Source of the DNA: Ursus arctos
Lineage: Eukaryota; Chordata; Mammalia; Carnivora; Ursidae
Direction: 5' to 3'
DNA: 64,000 bases
NCBI RefSeq assembly: GCF_023065955.2
Contig: NW_026622852.1
Coordinates: 15,702,423-15,766,422, forward strand
Below the pieces are notes generated by a model that worked only from the letters and a program-made list of their open reading frames with translations, did not search any database and was not told the DNA's origin. Shown here piece by piece: positions 24,001-33,580 of this stretch. The translations under genes were made by a program, and so were the position numbers. The stretch's first letter is position 1, and every line of letters begins with the position of its first letter.

Positions 24001-24812
24001 TTAAATTGATTTTTGATTTCCTGGTTTATCAAATCGTTCTTGAGCAGGATGGTTCTTAGTCTCCAAGTGTTTGAGTTTCTTCCAAATTTTTCCTTGTGGT
24101 TGAGTTCCAGTTTCAAAGTGTTGTGGTCTGAGGATATGCAGGGAATAATTTCAGTCTTTTGGTATTGGTTGAGACCTGTTTTGTGACCCAGAACATGGTC
24201 TATTCTTGAGAATGTTCCATGGGCATTAGAATAGAATGAGTATTCTTTGGTTCTGGGGTGTAGTGTTCTATGTATATCTATGAGGTCCAACTCGTTGAGT
24301 ATGGCATTCAAAGCCCTTGTTTCTTTGTCGATTTTCTGCTCCGGTGCTCTGTCTATTGCTGATAGTGGAGTGTTGAGGTCCCCTACTATTAGTGTATTTT
24401 TATCTATATGTCTCTTTATTCTGATTAAGAGTTGGCTTGTCTATCTTGCTGTTCCCCTGTTTGGGGCATAGATATTTATAATTGTCAGCTCCACTTGTTG
24501 GATACATCCTTTAAGAATAATATAGAGCCCTTCTGTGTCTCTAACTATAGTCTTTAGTTTAAAATCCAATCTGTCTGATATGAGAATTGCTACCCCAGCT
24601 TTCTTTTGAGGTCCATTGGCGTGAAAGATGGTATTCCATCCCTTTACTTTCAGTCTGAATGTATCTTTAGGTTCAAAATGAGTCTCTTGTAGACAGCAAA
24701 TGGATGGGTCATGTCTTTTTATCCAATCTGCAACCCTGTGGCATTTTATGGGAGCATTTAGGCCATTTACATTGAGACTGATTATTGAGAGAGATGATTT
24801 TAATGATGCCAT
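21064..24812 (-). pseudogene. L1 ORF2 (endonuclease-RT), broken
   Basis: ORF2 encodes the L1 endonuclease and reverse transcriptase that carry out target-primed reverse transcription. The start MASLKSS is at 24812. The endonuclease keeps N14 (SLNVNGLN) and E43 (LQETHF), and a SDHN motif lies in the segment 23892-24311. The RT box FADD is intact at 22715-22726. The C-terminal [18 protein letters not shown] segment is in 21064-21465. The total length (about 1250 codons) is close to the usual 1275. The frame is broken by stops and frameshifts into at least eight successive open pieces (e.g. 24441-24812, 23892-24311, 23451-23873, 22864-23127, 22472-22834, 22018-22455, 21522-22070, 21064-21465). 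Confidence 0.92.
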
Positions 24813-25053
24813 GTTGCCAGTGAAGTCTTTGTTTGTATAGATTGTGACTTTCTGTTCTGTATCACTCTTGGGGCCTTTTTAGTTTTATAGAACCCCCCTT
24901 AATATCTCCTGTAGGGCTGGTTTCGTGGTTACGAAATTGGTCAATGGCTGGTGGTTCTGGAAGGTCTTTATTTCTACATCAATTCTGAATGACAGCCTTG
25001 CTGGATAAAGGATCCTTGGCTGCATGTTTTTCTCTGAAAGAGCTTTAAAAATG

Positions 25054-25065
25054 CCCCCCCCCCCC
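25054..25065. repeat. C12 run in L1 ORF1
   Basis: Twelve C on the plus strand (G12 in the sense strand of ORF1). The reading frame before and after the run differs, so the run length itself sets the frameshift. Confidence 0.97.
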
Positions 25066-25440
25066 AACTCTTTCTCTCATTCCAGGTCTGTGTAGACAGG
25101 TTTGACGTAATTCTGATACGTTTGCCTTGGTACATGAGAAATTTCTTTGCACTGGCTGCTTTCAATACTGTATCCTTGGATCTAATATTTGCAAATTGCA
25201 CTATGACGTGACGTGCTGTAGGTTTGTCGTGGTTGAGCTTGGGAGGAGTCCTCTCTGCCTCTTGGACACGAATGCTTGTTTCCTTTGCTGGATTAGGGAA
25301 GTTTTCAGCTACAGTTGGTTCAAATACCTCTTCTAGACCTCTGTTTTTCTTCACCCCCTCGGGGATGCCGATGATTCTGACATTGGATCGTTTCATTGAG
25401 TCAGTAATCTCCCATAACCTACCTTCTTGAGATTGGATTT

Positions 25441-25636
25441 TTTTTTTTAAGATTTTATTTATTTTTTTGACAGAGGTAGAGACAGCCAGCGAGAGAGGGA
25501 ACACAAGCAGGGGGAGTGGGAGAGGAAGAAGCAGGCTTATAGTGGAGGATCCTGATGTGGGGCTCGATCCCATAATGCCGGGATCACGCCCTGAGCCGAA
25601 GGCAGACGCTTAACCGCTGTGCCACCCAGGCGCCCC
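25441..25636 (-). mobile_element. Can-SINE, younger subfamily, in L1 ORF1
   Basis: Tail on the left, 'gacagaggtagagacagcca' body, head ending 'gtgccacccaggcgcccc' on the right. Flanks 'gagattggattt' (25429-25440) and 'gagattggtttt' (from 25637) are the target duplication. The RNA pol III box B region reads 'gggctcgatcccataa' in the plus-strand text. Confidence 0.96.
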
Positions 25637-26001
25637 GAGATTGGTTTTTTTTTAAGCCAAGTTTCTATTTTAGCTTTCTCGTCTACTAACCTATCCTCCA
25701 ATTCGCCGATATGTTCTTCTGCCTCATTCATCTTGGCCATCAGAACATCTAGTTTTGACTACATTTGGTTCATAGAATTTTTAATTTCTGCCAGATTCGC
25801 TCTCATTTCCGCCCTTAGAGATTCTATATTCTCATTAACATTTTTGTTAATACTTTTTTCAAGTCTCCACATCATCTTGACCATTGTTACTCTGAACTCC
25901 ATTTCTGATCATTTGGTTATATCCATATCCATTAGTTCTGTGGCAGAGGCCACAGACTCATTGTCTTTTCTTTGCTGGGAGGGATTTCTCCTTCTCGTCA
26001 T

Positions 26002-26880
26002 TCTGATGAGGAGAGGTTGCGGGGTTGTCCAGAGCCCAAATTATTGACCGGGACCCAGGCCGTGCGCCCTTATTTTATAGGGACCTTAGGGATGTGGGCT
26101 TTTTGATTTTTCAGCCTGCCTTCTGGGGGAGGGGCCTGCTGCGCTGATACTCAGGCAACCCTGTTTGGGTAGGGTCTCCGTGTCCCCTGCGAGGGGCGAT
26201 GGGGATGGGCACACTGTGAGCCGGTATTTCCAGGCTTTTGTTCTCTGGCGGCATTGCCTGGCAGTTTGCTGTGCCTCTTCTGAGAGTCAGAGCAGCAGCG
26301 GCCGAATCTCAGCCTCTGTCTCAGAACAGAGGGATCGTGGACCATTCTCCACTGATGTTCTGGCCACTTTCACTGTTTCTGTTGGTGGTGCTCAACCCTG
26401 CAGCATCTCGGGATGTGCGCCCCACACCCGGCGTCCCAGCCCTCACTTCCAGGAATGGCGTGTCTCTGTCCTTTGTGTTTCTAACACCGCCAGCCACCAG
26501 CCGCCCCGGCGCGCTCTGAAGCTCCGGCCATCAGTCTGGTCGCACGTGTTCCCCGGCTCAGGTCTCAGTCCGCTCTCTCGCGGGTGCTGGTCCCGGAGTC
26601 CGCCCGCTCCCCCGTGCAGGTGGCTACTGCTTCCCGGGCCCCAACGTGGCGGCTCCCTCCCCCTTCCATTTATCTTCCTATATCTGTGCGCGGTTTCACG
26701 GCTCCCCGCTTCGTACCTCAATACTCAGCGCTGGAGATGTTCATTTGTAGAGATCCAGATGGATCTCCCTGCGTCTCAGGCTGATTCCGTGGATGTTCAG
26801 GATGGTCTGGTACCTATCCAGCTCGACTCAGGGGACCGGCTGAAAAAGGGGTCCCCTACTTCTCCGCCATCTTAGCTCCC
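26002..26880 (-). promoter_or_regulatory. L1 5' UTR (internal promoter region)
   Basis: GC-rich, CpG-containing DNA upstream of ORF1 in the sense direction, starting with the 'aagatggc' motif at 26866-26873 that fits a YY1 site near the L1 transcription start. L1 5' UTRs normally hold the RNA polymerase II promoter; activity here is unknown. Confidence 0.8.
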
Positions 26881-26970
26881 TAGGCCTCAGCTTTCTCTCA
26901 AAAAGCCTGTGTTTGTGAAAGATGTTGCAGTCTTTACACTCTGGTCCCTGGGGCCCCCAGCCAACTTTGA
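26881..26970 (-). other. Extra 90-bp segment at the L1 5' end, inside the TSD
   Basis: This segment lies between the usual L1 5' start ('gggagctaagatggcgg' in the sense direction, ending at 26880) and the 5' copy of the target duplication at 26971. It is therefore part of the insertion. It contains a short GC-rich part (about 26935-26962) and is unlike the old L1 that hosts the insertion. A 5' transduction, a template switch, or a lineage-specific longer L1 5' end would each explain it. Confidence 0.65.
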
Positions 26971-27110
26971 ATCTGTAGTTATTCCTTTAACCTATTAATC
27001 TTTGCTCTCTCCTATCTCCTCTGTGCTATTATTAGAAAATATGTATATATAAACAATTATAAAGAATATATAAATCACATACATATAAACAATTGGTTTT
27101 TAAATCAGTT

Positions 27111-27166
27111 AAGAGAGGAAAGAAGAAAAAAAGAAGAAAGAAGAAAAGAGAAAGAGAAGAAAGTTT
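27111..27166. repeat. Homopurine (GAA/GAAA) tract
   Basis: About 55 bases of almost pure A/G on the plus strand with gaag and gaaa units, inside the old L1 sequence. Confidence 0.9.
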
Positions 27167-28945
27167 AAAAAATATGCAGTAGTAGTGACTTTTATTATTA
27201 TATAATTAAACCTACTGGTACTCTTTGTATGAATGTGAATTACCATCTAGGATTACTTGCTTTTAGCAGGGCAGTTCTGCTAGAAACAAACATTGTTTTT
27301 TTGTTTTTTGTTTTTTTTTTTAAATGTGGAAAATGTTCATTTCACCTTCATTTGAGAATAATAGTTTTGCCAGATATGGAATTCTTAGTTGACTTTTCTT
27401 CCTTGAACAGTGAATATGTTAACTACTGCCTTTTGATTTCTGCTGAGATTTTTAGCTGTTAATCTTATTGGAGTTTCATTTAAGTGATGTTACTTTTTTC
27501 TCTTGCTGCTTTCAAGATTTTCTCTTTGTCAGCATTTTTAGTAGGGTGTGTCTGTGGATCTCTGTGTTTCTACTTGGAATATGTTGACCTTTCTGGATGT
27601 GTAAGCCATAGTTTTTCAATAAGTTTATGACGATTTAGCCATTATTTCTCGAATATTTTCTTTTTTTCCTGTCTTTTCATGATATTTGTATTATACATAT
27701 TTTAATGTTCTTAATGTTCCACAGTTCTCTGAGTCTCTTTTCATTTATCTTCATTTTTTTTCCCTCTCTGGTTAGGCTTGCATAATTTCTATCAACCCAT
27801 TTTCAAGTTTGTTAATTCTTTCTTCTGCCATTTCATATCTGTTCTTGAGCCCCAGTGAATCTTCTTTATATCAGTTATTGTACTTTTTAGCTCCATAATT
27901 TCCATTTGATTATTTTATTTTTTTTATAATTTCAATCTCTATTGATATTGATATTCTTTATTTGATGCAACATTGTCATTATATCTCTTTTTATTTCTTT
28001 AATCATGCTTTCTTTTAGTTCTGTGAATGAATTTACAGTGGCTGCTTTGAAGTCTTTTCCTGTTAAATCTGAGGTCTGGTCACTTTCACAGGCAGTTTTG
28101 CCCCTCAGTGTATGGGTCATATTTTTTGTTTGTTTCTTTGCATGCCTCATAATTCCTTTTTGGAAACTGAACATTTTAGATAATACATTGTAACAATTCT
28201 GGGTATTCTCCTCCTCCCTCCCAGAGCTGATACTGTTATTTACTTGTTCATTTGTTTAGTAAGTGGCAGGATTATATTAGTGAAGTCTATTGCCCCCATC
28301 TCCCAATTTCAAACATCTGAGGTTGCTTTTCATGGAGGCATAGGTTTGGATATGCCCACAGTCATCCTGGATAACAATGGGATTGATAGAACTCTCTTCC
28401 ATTCTTTTTTTGACCCCAACCAGCTATTACACTCCACTGATTTCCAGTCGATTGGTTTATTTACAACAATACCCTGGGACATATATTCCTCTACAAACAA
28501 ATCAAATTGTGACTTCTTCCATGGATGAAATAGTTTCTGAGGTCAGCTTTTGATATTTGTTCTGACCCCAGAAGGATTTTTCCCAGCTGTCTTATTATCC
28601 AGTTATCTCCTGTGAGATAGCGTCTGTGGTCTAGGCTGTATGTTCATGAATCTCCTCATCTTTGAATCTTCTTTCACCATGTTCATCTGAAAAATAAAAC
28701 AGCAAGTTATTTTACCAGGAAATTGGCTGTCTTCAGAAATAGTAGAGGAATTGTAGTTATGGACCTTCAAGCTATGGCAAAACATAGGCAAGTTTGGAGA
28801 GCAAGAGAGGAATGCTCTTTTATAGGGGAAAGGGGCTGTTGTAATCGAAAATCCATTGGAGTAAACTAGGAGTTTGAAGTGTAGTGGCTTTTCATTGTTG
28901 TGTAAGTCTCTCATTGGCTGGGCTGTTGCTGGGCAAGGAGAAAAT

Positions 28946-29006
28946 CTTTCCTCCTCCTCCTCCTCTTCCTCCTCCTCATTCTCCTCCTTCTCCTCCTCCT
29001 CCTCCT
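28946..29006. repeat. (CCT)n polypyrimidine tract
   Basis: About 60 bases of CCT/CTT/CAT-interrupted pyrimidines on the plus strand (purine on the minus strand), with long uninterrupted CCT runs. Capable of triplex (H-DNA) structure in principle. Confidence 0.95.
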
Positions 29007-29377
29007 GGGTAGGAAAGTATAGGCTTCTCCCTGTTTGAAATGCAAAGTGTGCCTCTACCTGTTGGTTCTGCAAAGGGCTACAAGGAGTGGTTTGGCATGA
29101 GAGCTCCTCCTTCCGGCTTCCCGTCTCCATTTTGAATGAGGTTTATTTTATTCATTTCCATAACCACAGCCTCCATTCTTGAGAGTACCCTCAGGTTTAA
29201 ACTTCTCCATGTACAGTTGCAAATGAAGCCAGTTCCCCTAGGAAGAGATCAGCAGCCATCTGTTTTACAGTCTGTTCTTCCCCCAGACAAAATCTCTGAG
29301 TCAGCACTCTGGAGCTGGTAGTGGAGATGGTGACAAGTGTTTCTCTGAGTGACACTCCTGCTCTTGGAGCTGAGTGC

Positions 29378-29399
29378 TTGTGTGTGTGTTGGGGGGGGG
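29378..29399. repeat. (TG)n followed by G9
   Basis: A short TG run is followed by nine G at 29391-29399. Confidence 0.9.
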
Positions 29400-30325
29400 T
29401 GCAGACAGCATAGAGATGCAAATAGAGAATACGGAAAGCAAGGGGGAACTCTGGCGTTGGATCAGAATGAAAATATCAGGGTAAACATCATATACACACA
29501 AATTACAATACATACATCCCTATACCTACAGGTTCATTTGTTGGTTTTTCTGGTTCTCTTCTAGTTTTGGAACTTCAGTGAGGCAGAAGAGCTCCTATGT
29601 AGTTGTAAAGTTGAGCTAATAATATGTGGCTGACTTACTTGATGTATTTTGCATTAAACCAGAGACAAAAGCTAATTCCTTGCCATAAGGCTGTTTTTGC
29701 AAACTATATTCCCTTATGTGTATAGAAGACTGGATAAAAAGCGTGAAATTAATTTTTATTAGAGAGGGCAAAAACTGTAACCTTTTCCTGATAACTTTGT
29801 TGAAGACCACCTGAGCAGAGTTTCAAGGTTAAATATAAATTGAATCTTGGAGAAATTTTTAGATTTTTGCGGATACAAATTTTTCTTTTGTGTGGGGTTG
29901 GTGATTTGCATGAATCCCAATTTAACATATGTTTTTCACTACACATTAATGAACTATTCACACTATATGTGGCAGAAAGCAGTGAAAAATAGAAAGTAAT
30001 TGACATTAAAATGAAGTTTTTAATCTATGGTGGGTATATATTTGCATTATTGTCCTTGTAGGAAAAATGAAGGTTACTACTTCCTCCTCTCTGATAAATT
30101 TTCACATACCCGAGAGAGGGAGAAAGAGGAAGAAAGATACAAAGAGAGAAGGAGTATCAAACCAAGTAAAATAAATTTTGTATAAAATTTTGAGGTAACA
30201 AAGGGAACTTAAAAAAATCTAATTACTTTTTTTGTGATATAGTTTATATGAAATAGGTGCTTCATATATGATATGTAATGAATATTATTCATATATTTCT
30301 TAGTTTTTAAAATTTATTTATTTAA

Positions 30326-31070
30326 TTTTTTTTTCCAAGTTGGATAACAGTTTAATAATCAGTCACTGAAATCCACAAGAGAACTTCAAATGTTTACAGG
30401 AATAAACTTTTCCACTACTCTTGCTATCACCATGTTCTTCATTGTAGAATATCACAAGTCAAAAGTTTCTGGTTGTTTCATCTACTTAAAATCAGATGGA
30501 AGAAATAACCTAAGTCATAGCAACTTCATGCTTCAATGTGAAACTGCAAAGCTCTTTGGAAATGTTTTTGCTCTGAAACCTGTTTTCCTGTCTAGAAGAT
30601 TCTTAAGGCCCTTGTACCTTTTTTCTTCCAGACAGCCAAGAGACCGTTAAGTGCCTCAAAATGCCCAGAGTTCCCAATATTTAGTCAAAGCAAGTATGAA
30701 ACAGGCCACATGCTTTCTAGATGTGATGAATATCAGAGTTCTCAGGAAGACATTAAAACCATCATGGAATTCTTGGAGGCCTGAGATTTTAAAGCACCAG
30801 GGCAAAAGCTCTCCTCAGCTGCGGCTTTTTTCTAGTCCCCATCTCCATCCCCATCAGTTTCCTCTGGGATTCCATCTGTGAAGGTAGCTCCAGGGCCAGG
30901 GGCAGGGGCTGGTTCATCTGACTCTACTGTCCTCCACCTTTCTCAGTGGGTGACTCGCAGACATTATCCATAGTGGCAAGAAGAAGAGGGGAGAGGTCAT
31001 GGTTCTGTCAGACTCTGGAGCTCGGGGCACTCCTGGCCTCTTAATTTCAAATAAAAATAATCCACATAAT
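30326..31070 (-). pseudogene. Possible decayed processed retrocopy (weak)
   Basis: A T-run at about 30326-30334 is followed to the right by non-AT-rich DNA unlike its neighbours. On the minus strand this reads as gene-like sequence ending in an A-run. Near 30820-30905 the minus strand contains an acidic C-terminus-like run ending EETDGDGDGD and a stop, with an upstream stop and frameshifts. I do not recognise the parent gene. I saw no target duplication. It may equally be unique non-coding DNA with a chance poly-T. Confidence 0.3.
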
Positions 31071-32799
31071 ATGCTAATCATATGGAAAATGTACACATAC
31101 TACATTTGTTTTCCAGGAGTTGATTAGTGCTCAGATATCTCTACATATCAAAAGAAAAATAATAAATAATTGTTTTTAATACTTACCATCTTCATTGGTT
31201 GGAGGAATTAACTGTTAATCATATTCTGGAAATATTTGGGGCTTATATTTGGAGTAGCAAATTTCTGGCCAAAGGAAGATTCTGGAGGCCTATGAAGTAT
31301 GAGCGAAGATAAACAAGGTTGTTCAGTAGAAGTATTTCCATCATTAAACCTTTAAAAACGTCAATCACAGTCGAGTTATTATTTCTGAAACTGGAAAGAT
31401 ACAGTGTGGCAAATTCCCATAGTACATATTCTAAATTTTGCCATTCAGGTGGAACTGTTTGAACACCCACATTTTGCGCTTTCCTTCCTTTCTCTTCCTG
31501 AGTTCATTCCCTTTTATTTCTATTGGTAGCTTTTAGATTGATCCTCCCTGCTTTGAATAATTCACCATCTAAATAAAAGTAACAACATCAAAGCATCTCA
31601 GACTTAATACACTCCATTCCAGCTTGGGCTCCCACGGGTTGATCTGAAGGAGCCTGAAGAATTAATCACCCAGGATAAGAGCCTCAAGATTTTCATACAT
31701 TTAATGCTCAAGTAAGTCACTTTCAGGAAAAAAAAAATTCTCTTTCCCTTTTGTTTTTGTGTTTAGTTTTCTAAACACTGTCATTCTGTTTCCACTTCAG
31801 CTCCAGATCCCCGGGATATCTTGGCACCAAACACATGTAAAACAAATAAACACCTTCTTGCACACTCTAACAAGTGTAGCAATTAGTCTCTGAGCACAGC
31901 TTGCTCTCCACCACGGCAACTCATTTGGTGCTGGTTGTTATTGTAGGAGAACAACTTTGAATCAGCAACATTTGTTTGATTCTGCAGTTTTCACCCCTGT
32001 CTGCGTGGCGGCTTTCTGTACATCCCTTTCAAATAGCAAGTTCTACACTGGTATGAAATGAGCTGCCACCCAGCATACAACACTTAACTCCTGTGTGTCA
32101 CCTTGTCACACTTTCATGGAACTTTCAGCAGTGGGTGATCTTCACTCCATATGGGCTGTGATAACTACTTGCTGTGGTGTGAATTACAGATGAGTTCAGT
32201 CTGAGTATTTTTTCCCTTTTTGTTGTATGATAGTATTGGCTTAAAATAGGATTAATAATCCTTGGTATGTATTTATAAGCAGCCTGCATTCTGAGATACA
32301 AAATGTTATTTGGAAGTACCCAAGTGGTATCTAGAGTGGGTAAGTAAGAAAACACTTGCTTTCCTTTTATGTATGCTTCAGAGAGGCTAAAGATCTTCTT
32401 TGAGTTGGTGCAGAAATTGGAAGGTTGAACATAAAGTCCCTGTCTGTGGCATTATTTGATACATTATCCTACCTTCCTAAATGATTTTATTTCAGAAATG
32501 ATGGATTCTTTTTTTGGGGGGGGGCTAAGGCATGTTAAAATATGTCTTTTATTCTGAAATACAGTGTTGTAAGTTATGGAACAGAATGCCCGTTATCATC
32601 AGTAATATATAATATACCGTATTTTCTTGTATAAATTAATATTATTTGGAAACTGAATCAGATGTTTCTAGCTACAAGAAATTGCTATTGAACTTTGTTT
32701 CAGGGTGCTAACTTCTCCCTTTACTCAACATTATTAGTCAAATTCCCTAGATCTTTTCTTCAGTAGTACAGGGTACATGTGAACAAATCAACAAAATTA
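31071..32799. other. Unassigned DNA
   Basis: No gene or clear repeat recognised. A G9 run lies at 32516-32524. Open frames are below 80 codons. Confidence 0.55.
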
Positions 32800-32960
32800 A
32801 TAAACTCTCACTAGGTTCTAGTCCCAGCTCTGTGGCTAAGTGTGTGACTTTGGGTAAACTGAGTAACTTTTGGGATTCAGTGCTTCATCAGTTATACAAA
32901 ATGGTTAAACTAAATGGTTTTCTAAAGCTCTTTACAGTTCCAAAATGCCCTGTTTTTATT
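32800..32960 (+). mobile_element. MIR
   Basis: 'cagctctgtggctaagtgtg', 'tgactttgggtaaactgag' and a 'catcagttatacaaaatggt' segment match the MIR core in plus orientation. Confidence 0.8.
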
Positions 32961-33064
32961 CCTACCAAACAATTCTTAGACTTGGAGGATTTGATTCTAA
33001 GTGATACCATACGGTACTCTGCTTGATTTTTCTGTGTAAATTATGAAGGAATTGAACTATTTAC

Positions 33065-33345
33065 ATCTAACAACTATTTATTGTAACTCTCCTTATGTGC
33101 TTGTCATTGGGCTAAAAGCTAGATACAGTGAGTACAATAAAAACACGCTTGGTGCCCCACCCTCAGAGAGATCATGTTCCAGTGTACGACAGATAAGCAA
33201 GTAATCAGGAAAATAATTACAGGTTGTGGTAGGTGGCAAGAAGGAAATAAACAAAGAGCTGAGATTGAGAACAGTGAGTATGGGAAGGAGGTATTTTCCA
33301 TAACGTAATCAGGGATAGCTTTGCAGGTTTCGGTTTCTTTAGAAA
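33065..33345 (-). mobile_element. L2 fragment
   Basis: 'agagagatcatgttccagtg', 'gataagcaagtaatcaggaa' and a 'ttacaggttgtggtaggtgg' segment match the reverse complement of the L2 3' region in order. Confidence 0.65.
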
Positions 33346-33439
33346 TTTTGGTCACAAGAAAAGTCACACCAACTATTCTTGTGTAACACCATCCCTTTGA
33401 GAGGAGAAGATAGTGGTGTGGGAGGAATATGAAATGTAA

Positions 33440-33580
33440 TTTCAGAGAAGTACTGGTGCCTTGTGCTCACCATGTGTTTTGGATAAGCCTCTTTGTTCTT
33501 CTGGACTTGTTTCCTCGTCTGTTATGGTGCTGATAAGAGCACTTACCCACCTAACTGCTGAGGGATATAGAAAAACTCTG
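33440..33580 (+). mobile_element. MIR fragment
   Basis: A 'gtttcctcgtctgttatggt' segment followed by 'gataagagcacttacccacc' matches the MIR core in plus orientation. Confidence 0.6.

Larger units (their letters stand above)
24885..26001 (-). pseudogene. L1 ORF1 (RNA-binding protein), broken
   Basis: ORF1 encodes the L1 RNA chaperone. The start ATG is at 25999-26001 and the protein begins MTRRRNPSQQRKDNE. In-frame stops follow near 25914 and 25759. The coiled-coil part ends at the SINE inserted at 25441-25636. The RRM-like part continues in 24974-25440 (NVRIIGIPEG and HVIVQFANI). A C12 run at 25054-25065 separates that frame from the C-terminal frame (24885-25067), where ...NMQPRILYPARLSF continues. 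The stop is at 24885. Confidence 0.9.
20713..26970 (-). mobile_element. Structurally full-length L1, 18-bp TSD, dead ORFs
   Basis: Minus-strand L1 with all parts: 3' UTR 20713-21063, ORF2 21064-24812, spacer, ORF1 24885-26001, and GC-rich 5' UTR to 26880 that starts with the typical 'aagatggc' (YY1-type) motif at 26866-26873. The 18-bp target duplication 'atctgtagttattccttt' is identical at 20695-20712 and 26971-26988, and the sense-strand cut site reads TT/AAAG, as expected for L1 endonuclease. A further 90 bp (26881-26970) lie between the usual 5' start and the duplication. A SINE sits in ORF1 (25441-25636). Both ORFs are broken, so it cannot move by itself. Confidence 0.93.
17305..28600 (-). 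mobile_element. Large old L1 (antisense), split by a full-length L1
   Basis: Antisense old L1 sequence starts inside the ORF2 C-terminal region ('ggtccaactttattcttttg' near 17340) and runs through the RT and endonuclease regions to 20712. It resumes at 26971 with the ORF1 and 5' parts (e.g. 'ggctgctttgaagtcttttc' near 28040). The last part of ORF2 and the 3' UTR are missing on the left. A younger L1 interrupts it at 20713-26970 and a SINE at 17821-18060. The right boundary near 28600 is uncertain. No intact frame remains. Confidence 0.75.
28601..30325. other. Unassigned DNA with a polypyrimidine tract
   Basis: No recognised gene or repeat apart from the tracts listed separately. An open frame on the minus strand (28603-29130, 175 codons) owes its length partly to the (CCT)n tract, which reads as polyglutamate, and has no recognised domain. 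Confidence 0.5.

Noticed and set aside
26238..26721. Other overlapping open frames in the GC-rich L1 5' UTR
   Set aside because: Several frames on both strands are open because stop codons are rare in GC-rich DNA; no domain.
26840..26880. CpG island promoter of a host gene
   Set aside because: The GC-rich block is fully explained as the L1 5' UTR enclosed in a target duplication.
28603..29130. 175-codon minus-strand frame with a polyglutamate run
   Set aside because: The glutamate run is the (CCT)n tract read in one frame; nothing else looks protein-like.
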